Assembly: GCF_901709675.1 (NCBI RefSeq)
Contig: NC_051106.1
Location: 5,962,001 to 6,026,000 of the forward strand
DNA from: Syngnathus acus
Lineage: Eukaryota > Chordata > Actinopteri > Syngnathiformes > Syngnathidae
DNA length: 64,000 nucleotides
Direction: 5' to 3'
The notes below the pieces were generated by a model. The model was not told the DNA's origin and made no database searches. It saw only the letters and a program-made list of their open reading frames with translations. Made by a program: the position numbers and the translations under genes. Shown piece by piece: positions 42,417 through 55,660 of this stretch (positions are counted from its first letter, which is position 1; each line of letters opens with the position of its first letter).

Positions 42417-43822
42417 AAGCGGGTCTTGGAGATAATTTTGTAGTGGGCAATATTGCTCTGTTGTCTTTTGTTGTGCATATCCTCACTTGGGTTTCAAGTT
42501 AAAGGAGACGTGAAGCAAAAAGGTTTGAACATTTCTATACGCTGTAGTAATAATAATGACCGTTGCGGTTGACAATTTGCACATTTTATTGTATTTTTTT
42601 TTATTGTAAGTATTTAAAAAGTGTTACTGTATTGAATACATGATTTTTTTTTTTCCATTTGCTTTCATTAAACGTTTTATTCAGGACAATGTAATTTAGT
42701 CTGGAAATGTTGGTGACAGATCTTTTTTTTTTTTTTTAATGCTTTTGCCTTAATAGTCCACCACTGTGGATTTGAATCAAATACTCGAGATGCGATTGAG
42801 GGATGCCATGTTTGTCACATGAGTCGATATCCTTTGAGCGGTGCAAGTAAAAAAAAAATGTCATGCATGGTGGACATACCAAAGACTATTTCATGGATGT
42901 GTAGTTTAATGTGCACTACTTTGACCTTAATGCTGCTTGCCTGCTTGTCTGCATTGCTTTTGTAACATCTAATATATTCATACAAGGAAGAAAGAAGTGG
43001 GTCAGCAAATTTTTCTTCCTAACAAGGTGCCGTCTGTTTCCCAGTGTCATAAACAAGGTCGAGTGTTTTTGCATCTGGAGAGAAGAATGGACGTTAGAGA
43101 TATGTTTATTGAAGCGTGGAAAAAAAAAAGACAACACAAACATTTAGTCTGTGGCAATTTAATAACTACGTGTTTTCCATGTGGAGTATTTTACATATGA
43201 CGAGAGTGACGTATAAAACAGCAGAACTTGATAGTTCTCAAAAGTACAAAGATAAAAAGTGCAATCAACTAATAGCATAACTGACACCTTTTTGGAAGTG
43301 TTCACTTGTTAAGGCAAGTAAAAAAAAAAAAAAAAAATTGCTATAAAGAAAGCATGTTTATGTACACAAGCAAAGCTACAGTACAACCAAATTTCGACTA
43401 TAAAAGGACATCTTTTTTGTAGACTTCTTTTCAACGACATGAAAGTGACGTCTTTTAACTTTTCAACCAAAACCAGACATTTTTTTTTTTTGGACAGGGT
43501 GAAATTTTCAACATTTTCCCAACCAGTTTTTGCTGGGTGGGAAGGCACAAGGGTCATTTATGATCACCACACTAAGCAGTCTTGGATTAGATGTAAATTG
43601 ACACATGCTAACATACATAACAATGACACTGATGATATCAAGTAGCACATTTATGTCGATTGATACTCTTAACTTTTATGCAAGGTACGGTGGAATAGTT
43701 AGTCAAAATGTTGACACACAACAGCACCAGTTATGCAACTACAATGTTCAAGAAGTCATTAAAAAATAGATATGACAACTTAACAGTGAATGCGGCTCTT
43801 TTTTTGGGATGAATTTGAGGTT
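42417..43822. other. ANGEL1/VASH1 convergent 3' UTRs
   Basis: No coding potential. ANGEL1 probably ends after attaaa at 42667-42672; VASH1 (minus) probably ends after AATAAA (plus tttatt at 43105-43110). T and A homopolymers are frequent. Confidence 0.6.
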
Positions 43823-45538
43823 TCACACACGAATCTGATACATGTTCATGTCTCCAGATGCTTTCTGTTCCAAAGTTTTCTTTTCTCCAGATGGGCTGAA
43901 ACCAAAAAAGAAATTTAGCGAGGAAATAATTAAGAGGTAAAGTATGCATTTGAGAATCATACCGTCTGTCAACACGGCTGACCCTGCGAATGGGGCTTCC
44001 TTGTCCTCTGAGTGGTGAACCCATGCTATTTCTCCTGTCTTTGGTAGGAGAAGAAGGTGCAGGCTTTCCTATCTGCGGACAAAAAAAACCACAGCCCACT
44101 TTAGAATGTGCCCATCAAGACGAATGGCACTGAACCAACCTTGAGCCTCATATCCCGAGTATGCCTCTCCAGCTCTTTCCTCAGCTCCTCCTTGCTCAGA
44201 GCGTCCACATCCAGGACGGAATGCTTCCACTCGATCTGCTCCACGCTGTGAGGGTCACGCGACACATATTGGCCGATCTTGACCTTTCGTAGGGTGTGCC
44301 AGTAGCCCCTGTAGGCCTCTTTAAAGTCCTGCACCAAGTCCATCAGTGTACGATACTCCAGGGGCTTGAACATGAGGTCCTCGCGCCGACTCATGCCCAG
44401 CGCACCGAAGCGTCCGCCGCTGTGGACTCCCAGCACGATGTGGTAGAAGTAGTTCCCTGAGAACTGAGACTTAAAGCTGAGGGGGAAACGCTCCACAGCC
44501 GGCATGCTGTTGGTGAGGTGACTTTGTAGAGCTTGGTCAAGGATATGTCTTGAACAACAATATTGTTTTCGCTTCATTTTTCATTAGCTGAACTTTTGTT
44601 TTTATTTTCCACAGTAAAGATACATTCCCAGGATAACTGCTTCCAAGCATTTGATTGGCAGGGCTTCACGTGTCATCTCCTTGGCGATGTCCATCAACCT
44701 GTGGAGGACAATGTGACAACAAGATGGCCCATAATCCAAATATTTGTACTATGATTAGAATTAGTTGCTGCTTATGTCTAATACAAAACCTATTCACACG
44801 TATCAAGGTAAAACAAAATAAAAATTGCCTACGCGGTAAGAGGCCGGCTTTTCTTGATTTCAAAAAACTGTGTCCCGGTGTGATTGTATCTGGAGGTCAT
44901 AGTTAAGGCAGCAAATGTGATCAATAGTCAGTGCTCTGTTGTCAAAGGATACTGTAATTCCCTGATATATTTCTGTATGGCTTCCAGGCGCAATGGAATT
45001 GCGGTGGTAGGCTGGTATGTAGGCACACTTGGTATTGGAATCTGCAAGACAGAGAGGCAGTTGGTTATATCTGCAAGACCTCCATGGAACATACAGTCGG
45101 TGGAAATATCTCGACACTCGGTGTGCACTTCACAAGGACAGTTTGTACAATTAGGACAAGTGTGTGATTGTGTACAAACACATCAGATGATCAGCTCCAT
45201 GACGGAATGGTTAAAATGAACCTAAATTAGGTTGGGTTCAAATGAGGTCTTCTGCTGCACAACCACTCTGTCCAGAGTCGAAATATTTCTGAACCTAACT
45301 TCATTTATAAGTTTACCTTGGCCAGGTCAGTCGCACCACGGATGCTCTTCCCCAAAGCATCGCCGTCTGGGTGGATCCGACCCACGTGGCGCCACATCCT
45401 CTCCCAGGTGTCCTCATCCATGGGGAGGCCATTTCGGTTGACGTAGAAAGGGACTCCTCCATCTCTCAGCTCTTCTTCTCCTTCATCCTCCTGCTCGTCA
45501 TCCCTCTCCTCCACTGAGTCCGCCGTGGCACTCAGCAT
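43823..45538 (-). CDS. VASH1: VASH1, vasohibin-1 tubulin carboxypeptidase
   Basis: Transglutaminase-like cysteine protease that, with SVBP, removes the C-terminal Tyr of alpha-tubulin; VASH1 is also an angiogenesis regulator. Exons (minus order): 45538-45317, 45041-44953, 44889-44833, 44698-44624, 44521-44140, 44072-43963, 43895-43823; 335 residues (human 365, the difference being a shorter N-terminus). The non-canonical Cys-His-Ser triad is intact: Cys140 (ALPIKCLEAV), His175 (YFYHIVLG) and Ser192 (LGMSRRED). Also conserved are RDGGVPFYVNR, HPDGDALGKSIRGATD and the C-terminal NMYQIRV. The start chosen is the first ATG after an acceptor at about 45555; no in-frame ATG is seen upstream in that exon. 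The basic C-terminal region SPTKDRRNSMGSPLRG is in the last two exons. VASH1 rather than VASH2 is supported by ANGEL1 adjacency. Confidence 0.94.
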
Positions 45539-46640
45539 CCCACTGACGGAAACCTGGCACGGGGAATGTACACGGCAATTCTTTGGACTGCTGCCTGGTG
45601 GTTCTGCTTGCAGGTTTGAAGAGATTTGCTTTAGAGAGCACTGTTACGTCCTCCAGCTTATGGAACTGCTATCTCCAACGGGTTTCGAGGTATTATGATT
45701 CATAATGAGGTAATCTAAAGTAGCAGCGGAATGAAGTGCACCACTTAATTTTTTGACTCCATATTAATTTGAAAAATATTTTCCATTTATTGGTCACCTG
45801 TAATAAAAATGGTTAAATGAATGGTTAACCTATTTAAATGACTAAAGGTACACAAAGCAGCCTGCTCTTTAACATTTAATGTAAGAGGATTTGGCAAGCA
45901 GACAAAAGTCTCTTTAGGAAATGACTAATTCCCATAATTCCCAGTCCATTCGGATGTCCTTTGAACAAAAGATACCCATCAAATGACCTGCTCGTCCGAC
46001 AATCCAATTTTCCACGTCAGTCGTTCACTTCTTTTGCGTTTCTTACTAAAAACCTGTACATCCTTTCAGGGATTATTGTTTCAAAATGCTACTTGGTTCT
46101 TACAAAGCCGAAGCGTGATGCTTCACATCCGATTAGACGCTCCGATCGACACTCCCTGACTGCTCTCTACTGCGCATGCTCACAGCCAGGAGGATGAGCT
46201 CAGTTTTCACGAGGGGTGCGTTCAGGCACACTCGTAAAACGTAATAATCACTAACACTGAGATTGTAGCGAATTTAACCACATTTGCGTTTGTAAAGAAG
46301 ATAAATCAACAGAAAAGCATTGTAACATTTTGAAGGGGTAAAAATAAACAATAACGACTAAAGTAACTGTCAACAAGATTATAATACTTTTTAACAATCT
46401 GATTATTCTATATTTTAAGCCCTAATAATAAATTCTAAAAATATTTCACTTTGCATGTACTAAATCATAAAAACATTTTAAAAAAAATCTGACTTCAAGA
46501 CGAATTGCATGAAATAATTTATTGAAACTGCATGATCCACATTTTTAATAGAAACACAATTTTTTGCAGTTCAAACTACTCAAAAAAGTTTAATGTAGAC
46601 AAAAGAAAGGTTATTTACAACTGCACATTTGTATGTATAA
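45539..46640 (-). promoter_or_regulatory. VASH1 5' region and FCF1 3' flank
   Basis: No complete gene. VASH1 5' UTR exon(s) and promoter probably lie here; an NRF1-like tgcgcatgct at 46171-46180 is a candidate core element. FCF1 poly(A) signal (minus AATAAA) is at 46518-46523. Confidence 0.45.
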
Positions 46641-47948
46641 CTAAAACCTTGGTGCACCGTAGTCATCTGGCATCCTTTCAATGTTGTACCTGTGTAAAAA
46701 AAAAAATAAAAAAAAAAATTGTATCATGCGATTACTTTTGTGAGTTCTACTTAGTCCAAGTGTAGACCGACGTTACCTGTGATTTGAAATGTACATAATG
46801 GGCACTCCGGGGATCTTCCTGATCCTTCGCTTCAAATCTCTATCCACAGTAGCCAGGATGTAACACTTGTGCTGCAGAAATAATATGAAATAGTTATCAC
46901 ATCTACGAAACCAGAAAACATGTTGTTCTGCTAATAGCAGATGTTATACCTGTGTTACCCTTTGGACCAGACAGTCATCAGCGTATGTTCCCGCGTGTGT
47001 ACAAGGCAAGCGCTCGAATCTCGGATCCTTTGCAATCCTGCAATGCAAACACTTACATGACATTGAAATGAAATGGGTGAAGACATGGGAAGTTGCTCAT
47101 ACCTGAGCGCAACTCTGTATTTCATTCCAAGTTTTTCAATTTCAGCCATCACACAGTCGGTTATATACGGAATACCTGGATTGGAACAAAACAATTGCTG
47201 TTAATAAATCTTTATAATAAAACGATTGAAATTTGACAATCATGCTTACATTTGGCATACAGACAGTCCATCATGGACTGAACAATGTCCAGTTTGGCCT
47301 TGATGGAGAAGTTGATGAAATTGGTGTCGATTAGAACGTGGTACGGTGGACCGAGCTGAGTGTTGTATTGGAAGAACAAACACGATGCATACTTGGGGCT
47401 GTGCAAAGAGATAAGAGACTAATCAAACAACCAGGTCATAGTCCAGGTCATAGTGAAAATTCAACTGGCCACCTACACTTCTCTCTCCTTCAGCGCTGAA
47501 GGATCCTTTTTCTTTTCTTTGGCTTTGTGGCGATCTTTCTCATTTCTGCAAAACGAGTGTGAGTGTCTTTTAAATTCAAATTAATAACCATAAAAGGACA
47601 ACAGAAAACAACTCACACTCGTTGATCTTTCAAGCTGATCATCCGTTTCATTGCAGCAAACTTCTTTTTTTTCTGTTTCGGCTACATGAGGGGGGAAAAA
47701 AAATCATTCTTGGTCATGTTGTACTTCGCACAAAAAAGTCATCCTTAACGTGGAGATAAACGTATGTATGCTCGTTATTACCGATTTCCATTTTCGTATC
47801 GTAAGACGCTAGGCTAACAGTGTTAGCTCGAAGCATTGATCTGCCAAAGCTTCGCCAACTAATCAACACAAACTAACGTATTAAACACAACAGACTAAAC
47901 TCTCGCAACATTATGCATGTCCGCACATACACAAAGTGTACATACCAT
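46641..47948 (-). CDS. FCF1: FCF1, PIN-domain 18S rRNA-processing factor
   Basis: Nucleolar SSU-processome component of the PIN nuclease superfamily, needed for early pre-18S cleavages. Exons (minus order): 47948-47946, 47681-47617, 47545-47477, 47398-47250, 47175-47103, 47037-46950, 46871-46777, 46689-46641; 196 residues (human 198). The N-terminus is basic ([35 protein letters not shown]). The PIN acidic residues lie in [37 protein letters not shown] and [11 protein letters not shown]. The ending [11 protein letters not shown] is conserved. Oddity: the first exon contributes only the ATG. Divergent from AREL1, an arrangement also found in mammals. Confidence 0.96.
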
Positions 47949-48113
47949 GCTTGAAAATAATGATTTAATCCCTGACGATCCACTGACGGAATGCTACAGT
48001 GGCCCTCGTGTGTGGCGACACAGTTGTGACGTCATCATTCGTCGACGCGCTTTGCGTATTTTCCGGTTGTTAGGTGCACGGACTGCACTGTGGTGATGCG
48101 AGAAATATCCGAG
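47949..48113. promoter_or_regulatory. FCF1/AREL1 bidirectional promoter with CRE
   Basis: The FCF1 ATG and the likely AREL1 first exon (about 48080-48113, ending gag before gtaaaa) are about 110-130 bp apart. A perfect CRE/ATF palindrome tgacgtca is at 48027-48034, and cttccgg/ttccggttg ETS-like words are near 48060. No TATA box is seen. This layout fits a CpG-type housekeeping bidirectional promoter. Confidence 0.7.
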
Positions 48114-48774
48114 GTAAAAATGCTATTTTTATTAAAATGTGCGAAACACCTTGTTGAAAGGTTGTGAATGTTATCGTTTATGCGTACGATGTGCTTCTTC
48201 CTACATGTCTTGGTCTTTTATTGACTTATTTGACGCTGTTTGCTAGCTTTGTGCTTACTGTTGTTAGCGTCATAGCTACCCGGTTTTCACCTTTGAGTTG
48301 ACCGAAATGATGTATTTGTGCATTCTTTGCATCTATTTTGCCAAGTTGCTAAAGTCGATTATGTAAACTAAACGATTCCCTTTCCCGTGTGGTATTTTCG
48401 TCATATATTGTCTAAGAATAACCCCTAGCCAACACGTCATGAAAGCTTTTTGTGACGTCATAAACACCTGTCCTCATTCTGTTGGATTTTGTAGAGGTCA
48501 ATCAGGTAACTTCTTCCAGGTCATTGAAATCGTGTCAAACAAAAGGGCTATTGTTATTCTCTCATTTGCCCGGCTAGTCCTTGATAGTGCCTTATTAATA
48601 TTCATGTTCGTGTAGTTGAACCAATCACAATGCAAGCTTCTTGCAACGTTAGGTTTAGAATGAAGTGTTTCCTCAAAACCACTTCTTAACTGTTGTATTT
48701 CTCGTCATGCTTTGCAGTGCAATCATTGTTGTTGTTCTTTCACCAGGAAATTAGATAGTCAGGGCAGGGGCACT

Positions 48775-48783
48775 ATGGTCTGA
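48775..48783 (+). promoter_or_regulatory. AREL1: two-codon uORF overlapping the AREL1 start codon
   Basis: atggtctgatgg: ATG GTC TGA, with the stop's final A being the first base of the AREL1 ATG at 48783. This termination-reinitiation geometry would be expected to tune translation; function is inferred. Confidence 0.6.
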
Positions 48784-51700
48784 TGGACCGCCGCTTCTTC
48801 CTGACCTTCCTAATCTGCTCCGCACTGTGGATCTTCTTCTGGGAAGTGCGCTGGAAGAAAGGCAAAGACGGTCAGATTGAGGAATGGCTACGAGGACACC
48901 GTCTCTCTCATTACAAGCATTTGTTTGAAGGTCAGTGTCCATTGGGCTGTTGATAAAATAGACAGATGTATTTGTTACACGGCCCTCCAGAAATGGTAGA
49001 AAATAATTCGACTGGAAGTTGTCTCATTCGTATAACAGAACATCGCCTTTGCCATGTGCCCCCTTAAGGGAGGGAGGACTTGTTTTAATGTGTGAAACTA
49101 ATTAGTGCATTTTCTGGCTTCTTCATAGACAATTTTGATATGGTACTCTGTTAGATGTGCAGACACTGGAGGAGCTAAGTCTGAGTGTACTGAGTCGCTT
49201 GGAAGAGGTGGTGAAGGAACAACAGAGCTGGAGGGAAATCGCTGAGGCTCACATTCGACTGCTCCGAGACTTTGCCTTTCAGGAGTGGCTTTGTTCTCAG
49301 AACCTAGGACATTTTTACAAAACGTAAGTTCATCGGAATGCTCCGAGGAAATTTGCTGCATTAACACAGACTTCTATTGAGGGAATCAAATTTATTACGG
49401 TGGGAAACTATCAATGAAAAGTTATGTTATATGGCTATGCTTTTAGTTACTTCATTTACCTAATCGGTTATTTCTTACATAGCATTTTTGTTTATGAATG
49501 GCGAATTTAATGAATTATTCCACATTTTAATCGGCAGACTAATTATATATTTAACCAAGATTAGATTTGATCAATGAACAAAATATAATTGCCTAAATAG
49601 TTTTATTTATAAATATATATATATGTGTGTATGTATATATTAAGTGTAAATGTATTAACCCTATTAACCGGACTATAACTCGTATCAGCAATACATTGTG
49701 AAGAAAACCAGTCACACTGGACTATAGACCAAATTTTTCTTTTTTTTAAATGCTGTATTATTCAGAATTTTATAAGGCAATATAAAAAGTTTATAAGTCA
49801 TGTCATTTACCCCCGTTGTCACAGTTAATGTGAAAAAATGGGAAAAAATAACAAATATTTACTTGTAGAAATCCCGCTGAATGGATCAGGCGGTGATAAT
49901 ATTTGTGCATGTTCAAAATTGAACGTTGGCATGCATGAAATCCCTTTTCTGATCCGCTACAGGCTGAAGACTTTGGGTTATATGAATCTGGACGATCTGT
50001 CACAGTTCAACAGTCAGCTGCCCCTTTCCCTGGCCGCCTGGGGGTACTACTACGAAGACTACGTCAGGTTGTCCACCGGCATCAAGATCCTCCGGACCTC
50101 ACGGAGAAGTCGTGACCAGGACTACGAAATCCAGTTGGTGCGCAGTCTTGCTGAAAGGCGTCTGAATGAGAAGTGGTCATTCGGTGAGATCGGTTTTTCA
50201 TTTTGTCCTTCAAGTACGAAGACCATATTGGCCCACTTAAAGTCATCACACCATTGTATTTTATTTTTTTTCTTCTTCATGTCTTTTGCAGCGGGTGCGC
50301 TCCTATTCGGCTGTACTGTGGCACTGTGCTTCTTGATAAGGGACCTCATGTTTTACGTGATTGGTGAGTCCATATTGAAGATCACAACTTCTATTTAAGC
50401 AACCAGGGTGTTTTGTTTTCCGATGGAAATTTGATTCCCGCAAATATAAAAGCTGTCGTCTAGATTGTCAGACTTTACCTTGGTGTACTGTATTTTTATT
50501 TTTGAGAATGACCCATCACATGGACCACCGTCTTTATGTCCCTAATGTAATTGAAGTGTTTTTATTTATTTTTTCAGTTGTCTTCCTTGGCTTTAGAGTA
50601 CAGTGAGCAATTATAAGTTATGATGAACACATGATAGGACACCAGGAACACAGTTTTTCTTTTCTGTGCTCTTCAATGAAGTCAAACGTCGGAAACCTCA
50701 GTGCGAGTCTAATTTAACGCCGGTTGATAAAAGGACCCATTTTAAAGCAGCGTGTTGCGATGACAGGAAACGGCTTTTAATTCGTTTGCTTTTATTAGAA
50801 CTGCACTTCTGATGTCCTCCGTTGACTCGGATTTTGTTTGTTTGCTTTGTGCCCGAAGGAAGGTTTGCCTTATTATCACTTTTGAAAATCATTTACTGGC
50901 AAAGCAACCAACATTCGATCGAGAACTGGGCTGACCCCTTTCTTAGAAGAACATTAATAACGAGCCCCGAGAAATTGAAATTCACGATAAGACCATTTTG
51001 AATTTGTGTTAGATTTACAAAATCTATTGTGCATGTCGAGCCATCAATATAGAAAAGACTGATGAGCTTCGATCCAATTATTGGCAGGATCCAGGCAAAG
51101 CACTTGTCGAGTTGTAATTCTTCTCCCTTTGTGTCTCCTCACATCATCCTGCAGGTGGAATTACTGTTTCCATCATTGCATTTGTCTTCACCATCAAGTT
51201 CCTGTGTGAGCTTGCAGCCCGGGTTGTCAGCTTCCTGCAAAATGAGGATCCGGGCCGGCGCGGCGACCGCAGCATCTACGACTATGTGCGGGGCAACTAC
51301 CTGGATCCGCGCTCCTGCAAAGTGTCCTGGGATTGGAAGGAGCCACAAGAAGTGGGGCAGACGATGAGCTTCAGAGTCCAAGTATTGATCTGCTCTCGGG
51401 CTCTAAACGTCACTCACCGACTTTAATTGTGACACTCATCTGCGATTTCCTTTCTTCTCAGCTGTTCTACAAGAACGGCCAACCTTTCCCGGCACATCGG
51501 CCCGTTGGCTTGAGGGTCAACATTACCCACATTGAATTGGCTCTGGATATCCCTGTTACACAGGAGGTCTTAGTAGAAACAGAGTCACACGTGGTCAAAG
51601 TCACTTTTACCGTGCGCAAGGCTGGCCGCTACGAAGTCGCCGTCAAACTTGGTGGCCTCAACGTGGCCTACAGCCCTTATTATAAAATCTTCCAGCCAGG

Positions 51701-54700
51701 TTGGTTTTAATGGACTATATTTAAACTTCTTGCATTTTAAAAAACAATTTTTTTAACTGATGACTCGTCATTGTTTTTGTTCCACTCCAGGTACAGTCGT
51801 CCCATCCAAGACCAAGATAGCCTACCATTTCTCCACGCTGGTGCTAACACACAGCAAGGTGCACACACTGCAGATTGAGCCCAGAGATGAATATGGAAAC
51901 CCCACCAGTAACTCCACATCACTCACAGATGAGGTCAACTACAGCCTTCACATGCACTCTGTAAGGGAGCATCTTCAATTTCGGAAAAAATGGGAATTTG
52001 AAAGCTCGCCGCCATTGCTCTGTCATCGTTATTTGTGTTGCAGCTGGGCACGGTGGATGACGACAGCATGGAGGGCATCTTCAGTAAGACGGTGGCCCTC
52101 AATAAGCAGCAGTGTCAGGTTCTGATGAAATTGACCTTGTGGAAGACCGGTTGCTTCAGGGCCCGCATCGCTTATATGGATCAGCCGCTCAGCAATGGGG
52201 AATTTGACATTATTGTTCTCAATGGTGGGTAAATTGAATTCAATGTGTTTGTTGCAATTCTCCTATTTTGTAATTTTATTTTTTCAAATATATGTAAAAT
52301 ATATTGTCATCTAAAAGGTGTTAAAAAATAATTAAAAAAAAAAAAGATCAGTCATTTCCTGCACAGTTGCTCAAGCGTGCTGCAACTTTTTCCTTGACTG
52401 ATAGAGAATGAGAAGGCCTACGTGGAGAAGAATGTGTCCACTCCGGGCAACAGCATCTACTTTGAGGCATACCTCTACAGCAACGGGAACTACAGCAGCT
52501 CGCCGTGGCAACTACCCCCCTCCTCTTTGCTGGCTCCACAGAGGAGGCCATCCATGGGGGAGGAAGAGGACGAGCACGACTCTCCTGTGGAGGGCCAATC
52601 GGAGAAAATCAAGAAACCAAAAAAGGTCTACTGTTACATATCGTCAAAGGTAAGTGCATCGACAGAGCCCAAAACCTATCGGAACATTTGTAGCTATGTA
52701 CGATATTTATACTTTTTATTTTTTTTAACAGCAACTATCTGTGAAGGAGTTTTACCTGAAAATTATTCCATGGCGCCTTTTCACTTTTAGAGTTTGTCCT
52801 GGAACAAAGGTAAATAAAATGTTTTTTTTTTTAAACCTTTAAGACTCAACCCACCTTAAATGTAAACATTTTTTTCTACTCAGGTTATGCCAACAATTTT
52901 TTTTGCCTTAAAAATGATGCAGTAAACTGGATTGAGTTTGACACGGAATCATCCTGCCAATTTCTCGTCTTTCAGTTTACCTATCACGGTCTGGACCCCG
53001 TTCACAAGTATTTGACGCTCGTGGTGGATGATGGAATACAGGCACCTGTGGAGCTCACTTGCAAAGAAAGAAACATCATGGCTGCCACCTTCATCCGCTT
53101 TCTTCACAAAAACCTAGGTTTGTTTTTCAAGTTTAATTCATGAGTTCGCTTTTCTAACACTTATTTTGTCCACAGGCGGCTCCGAAACGTTCCAGGACAA
53201 GGTGAACTTCTTTCAACGTGAACTCAGGCACATTCACTCAAGGCGACCTCGCACCAAGATCTGCCTAAAAATCATCCGGCACTCCATTCTTGATTCAGTG
53301 AGTGTTTTTTGTATCCAAGAGTAGATAAGGTGATTTATGAACTCTTTGTGAAAAATCTCCCTATGTCAGTCCCTGAAGGCAACGCGGAACTTCTCAGTGT
53401 CAGATTGGAATAAAAACTTTGAGGTGCTCTTTCACGATGAGGAAGGTAAATCAAAATAGTTTAAGACAATCGTAAATAATTGCTACATTTCCTTGGAATG
53501 CCAGAGTAACATTTTGATGATGCTCTGCAGCTCTGGACTGGGGAGGGCCTCGCAGGGAATGGTTTGAACTGATATGCAAGACTCTCTTCGACACGTCCAA
53601 CCAGTTGTTCACCCGCTTCAGTGACAACAACCAGGGCCTGGTGAGTTGCATTCACTTTGTGGCTTTTTAATCTCAAACAAAAAGTCACGACATGGTCATT
53701 CGCTGGTTATTCAGGTGCACCCAAATGCCGAGCGACCGGCACACTTGCGACTGAAAATATACGAGTTTGCCGGCCGCGTCGTCGGGAAGTGCCTGTACGA
53801 GTCTGCGCTCGGCGGGGCTTACAAGCAACTAGTCCGAGCTCGCTTCACGCGCTCTTTCTTGGCCCAAATCATTGGTCTCAGGATGAATTACAAGGTATGA
53901 AATATTACACCTGCTCTAATTTAAGTTTTAGCCACCAGCTGCTCTGCATCTAAACATTTCAAAAGCTGACCCCGATCACTATTGCGAAGACAAAATGTTT
54001 ATTTCAACATTTCTTGTCCTCCTCCACATGTGTAGTACTTTGAAACGGATGATCAAGAGTTGTACAAGACCAAAGTGTGTTTCATCTTGAACAACGACGT
54101 GAGCGAAATGGACCTGGTGTTTGCTGAGGAGAAGTACAACAAGTTGGGACAGCTGGAAAAGGTGAGGGCCTTTATTTTTTAAAAATCAATACGCCGTTTT
54201 GCAGGTGATAGCATCGGTAACGCAAACAAAAGAGAAGCCAGGTTGTTTAATTGGTAAAATGATTTTATTCCTAATGAAAGAACATTTAAGGTGGTGGATC
54301 ACTGTAGCTTAGCAATTTTGCTTTCTCACGGATTCTGGCCAAATGCTTTTCCATCTGTGAGTTTTAGTATTTGTTTTTGCCTCAGGTGGTGGAGCTGATC
54401 GCAGGCGGAGCCCAAATTGCAGTTACCAATGAAAACAAGATTCATTATCTCAACCTGCTGGCCCAATATAGACTGGCCAGTCAGGTGAGGGATGAGGTGG
54501 AACACTTCCTGAAAGGTACGCAAAAGCTTCCTGCTATTTTCTCGCCCCCACCCTCGTGCATCTTTTTCAAGGGAATGTACACATAACGAGTGTAATGTTT
54601 CCACATCTATCGCAGGTTTGAATGAATTGGTTCCAGAAAACCTGCTAGCCATATTTGATGAGAACGAGTTGGAGGTATGTGCTTTTTGAGATTGAAATGG

Positions 54701-55660
54701 GAGCTATTATTGAAAAGCAACTTTTTATTTAATAAGAGACAGATTCGGGAGTTTGTGCCTGCTGGCTCGGCCTGCCCTTAAGTGTGAAACCTAAAATCTC
54801 ATAAAATGTGTCTGGTGTTTAAAAACAAACAAACCAAAAAAAAAAAAAAAAACATCACAAGACGCAAGTCATTATTTATTTAGGCCAATCTTGAAGATTG
54901 AGTATGAAATTAAACTGCTTTGGAATCATAATTTGTAGTGATAACATTATCATTGACAATTTATTTTAAGGGGTTGGTGGGGCATTAATTGCTTCAGTTT
55001 TTTTGCTTTGTGCTTTATTTGTTGTTTTTAGTTGCTGATGTGCGGCACTGGTGACATAAACGTGCAAGACTTCAAGGCCCACGCCGTAATCGTGGGCGGA
55101 TCGTGGCATTTCCGGGAGAAGGTCAGCCGCTGTCTCCTATTGTCTTCGCCTCAAGCCAGACAACGCTTATCAGTGTCCGCTTTCGTCCCCCGCAGGTGAT
55201 GAAGTGGTTCTGGGCTGTGGTATCCAGCTTCACTCAGGAGGAGCTGGCTCGCCTCCTGCAATTCACCACCGGCTCCTCGCAGCTGCCCCCCGGAGGCTTC
55301 AACACGCTGTGCCCCTCTTTCCAGATCATCGCCGCCCCCACACAAAGTACCCTGCCCACCGCACACACCTGGTTAGTACAGAACATATGAATAATTATTT
55401 TTGCAGTATGTGCATGATGAGTCTTCTATTTTTGTTTAATGTTTTGTACTTTGAAACTCAGACATTAAATGCATAACAGACTTCACAGAAGGTCAATTCA
55501 TACCTAATTTCTATCTAAAAATGATTTTTTTTTGTTTTGTATTTTTCCCGTGTGCAGTTTCAACCAGCTGTGTCTCCCCACCTACGACTCGTACGAGGAG
55601 CTGCACAAGTTGCTGAAGCTGGCCATCAGCGAGGGCAGCGAAGGTTTCGGGATGCTCTGA
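48783..55660 (+). CDS. AREL1: AREL1 (KIAA0317), HECT E3 ubiquitin ligase, N-terminally extended form
   Basis: Ligase that ubiquitinates IAP antagonists (SMAC, HtrA2, ARTS) and inhibits apoptosis. 21 coding exons: 48783-48930, 49155-49323, 49963-50183, 50292-50363, 51155-51381, 51462-51699, 51791-51960, 52044-52224, 52405-52649, 52732-52809, 52976-53117, 53176-53297, 53370-53445, 53531-53640, 53715-53894, 54036-54161, 54386-54515, 54616-54674, 55032-55121, 55196-55371, 55558-55660; 1020 residues, all in frame. The HECT domain occupies about 680-1020, with catalytic Cys987 in HTCFNQLCLPTYDSYEE; a filamin-type Ig repeat is near 260-360. Residue 198 onward (MFYVIGGITVSII) matches the start of the 823-residue human protein. 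The first 197 residues add a hydrophobic segment (FFLTFLICSALWIFFW), two SAM-like segments (EEWLRGHRLSHYKHLFE, QEWLCSQNLGHFYKT) and a second hydrophobic segment. Confidence 0.95.
49610..49645. repeat. AT/GT dinucleotide microsatellite
   Basis: Run of TA, TG and TATG units inside AREL1 intron 2 (coding numbering), seen directly. Confidence 0.75.
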
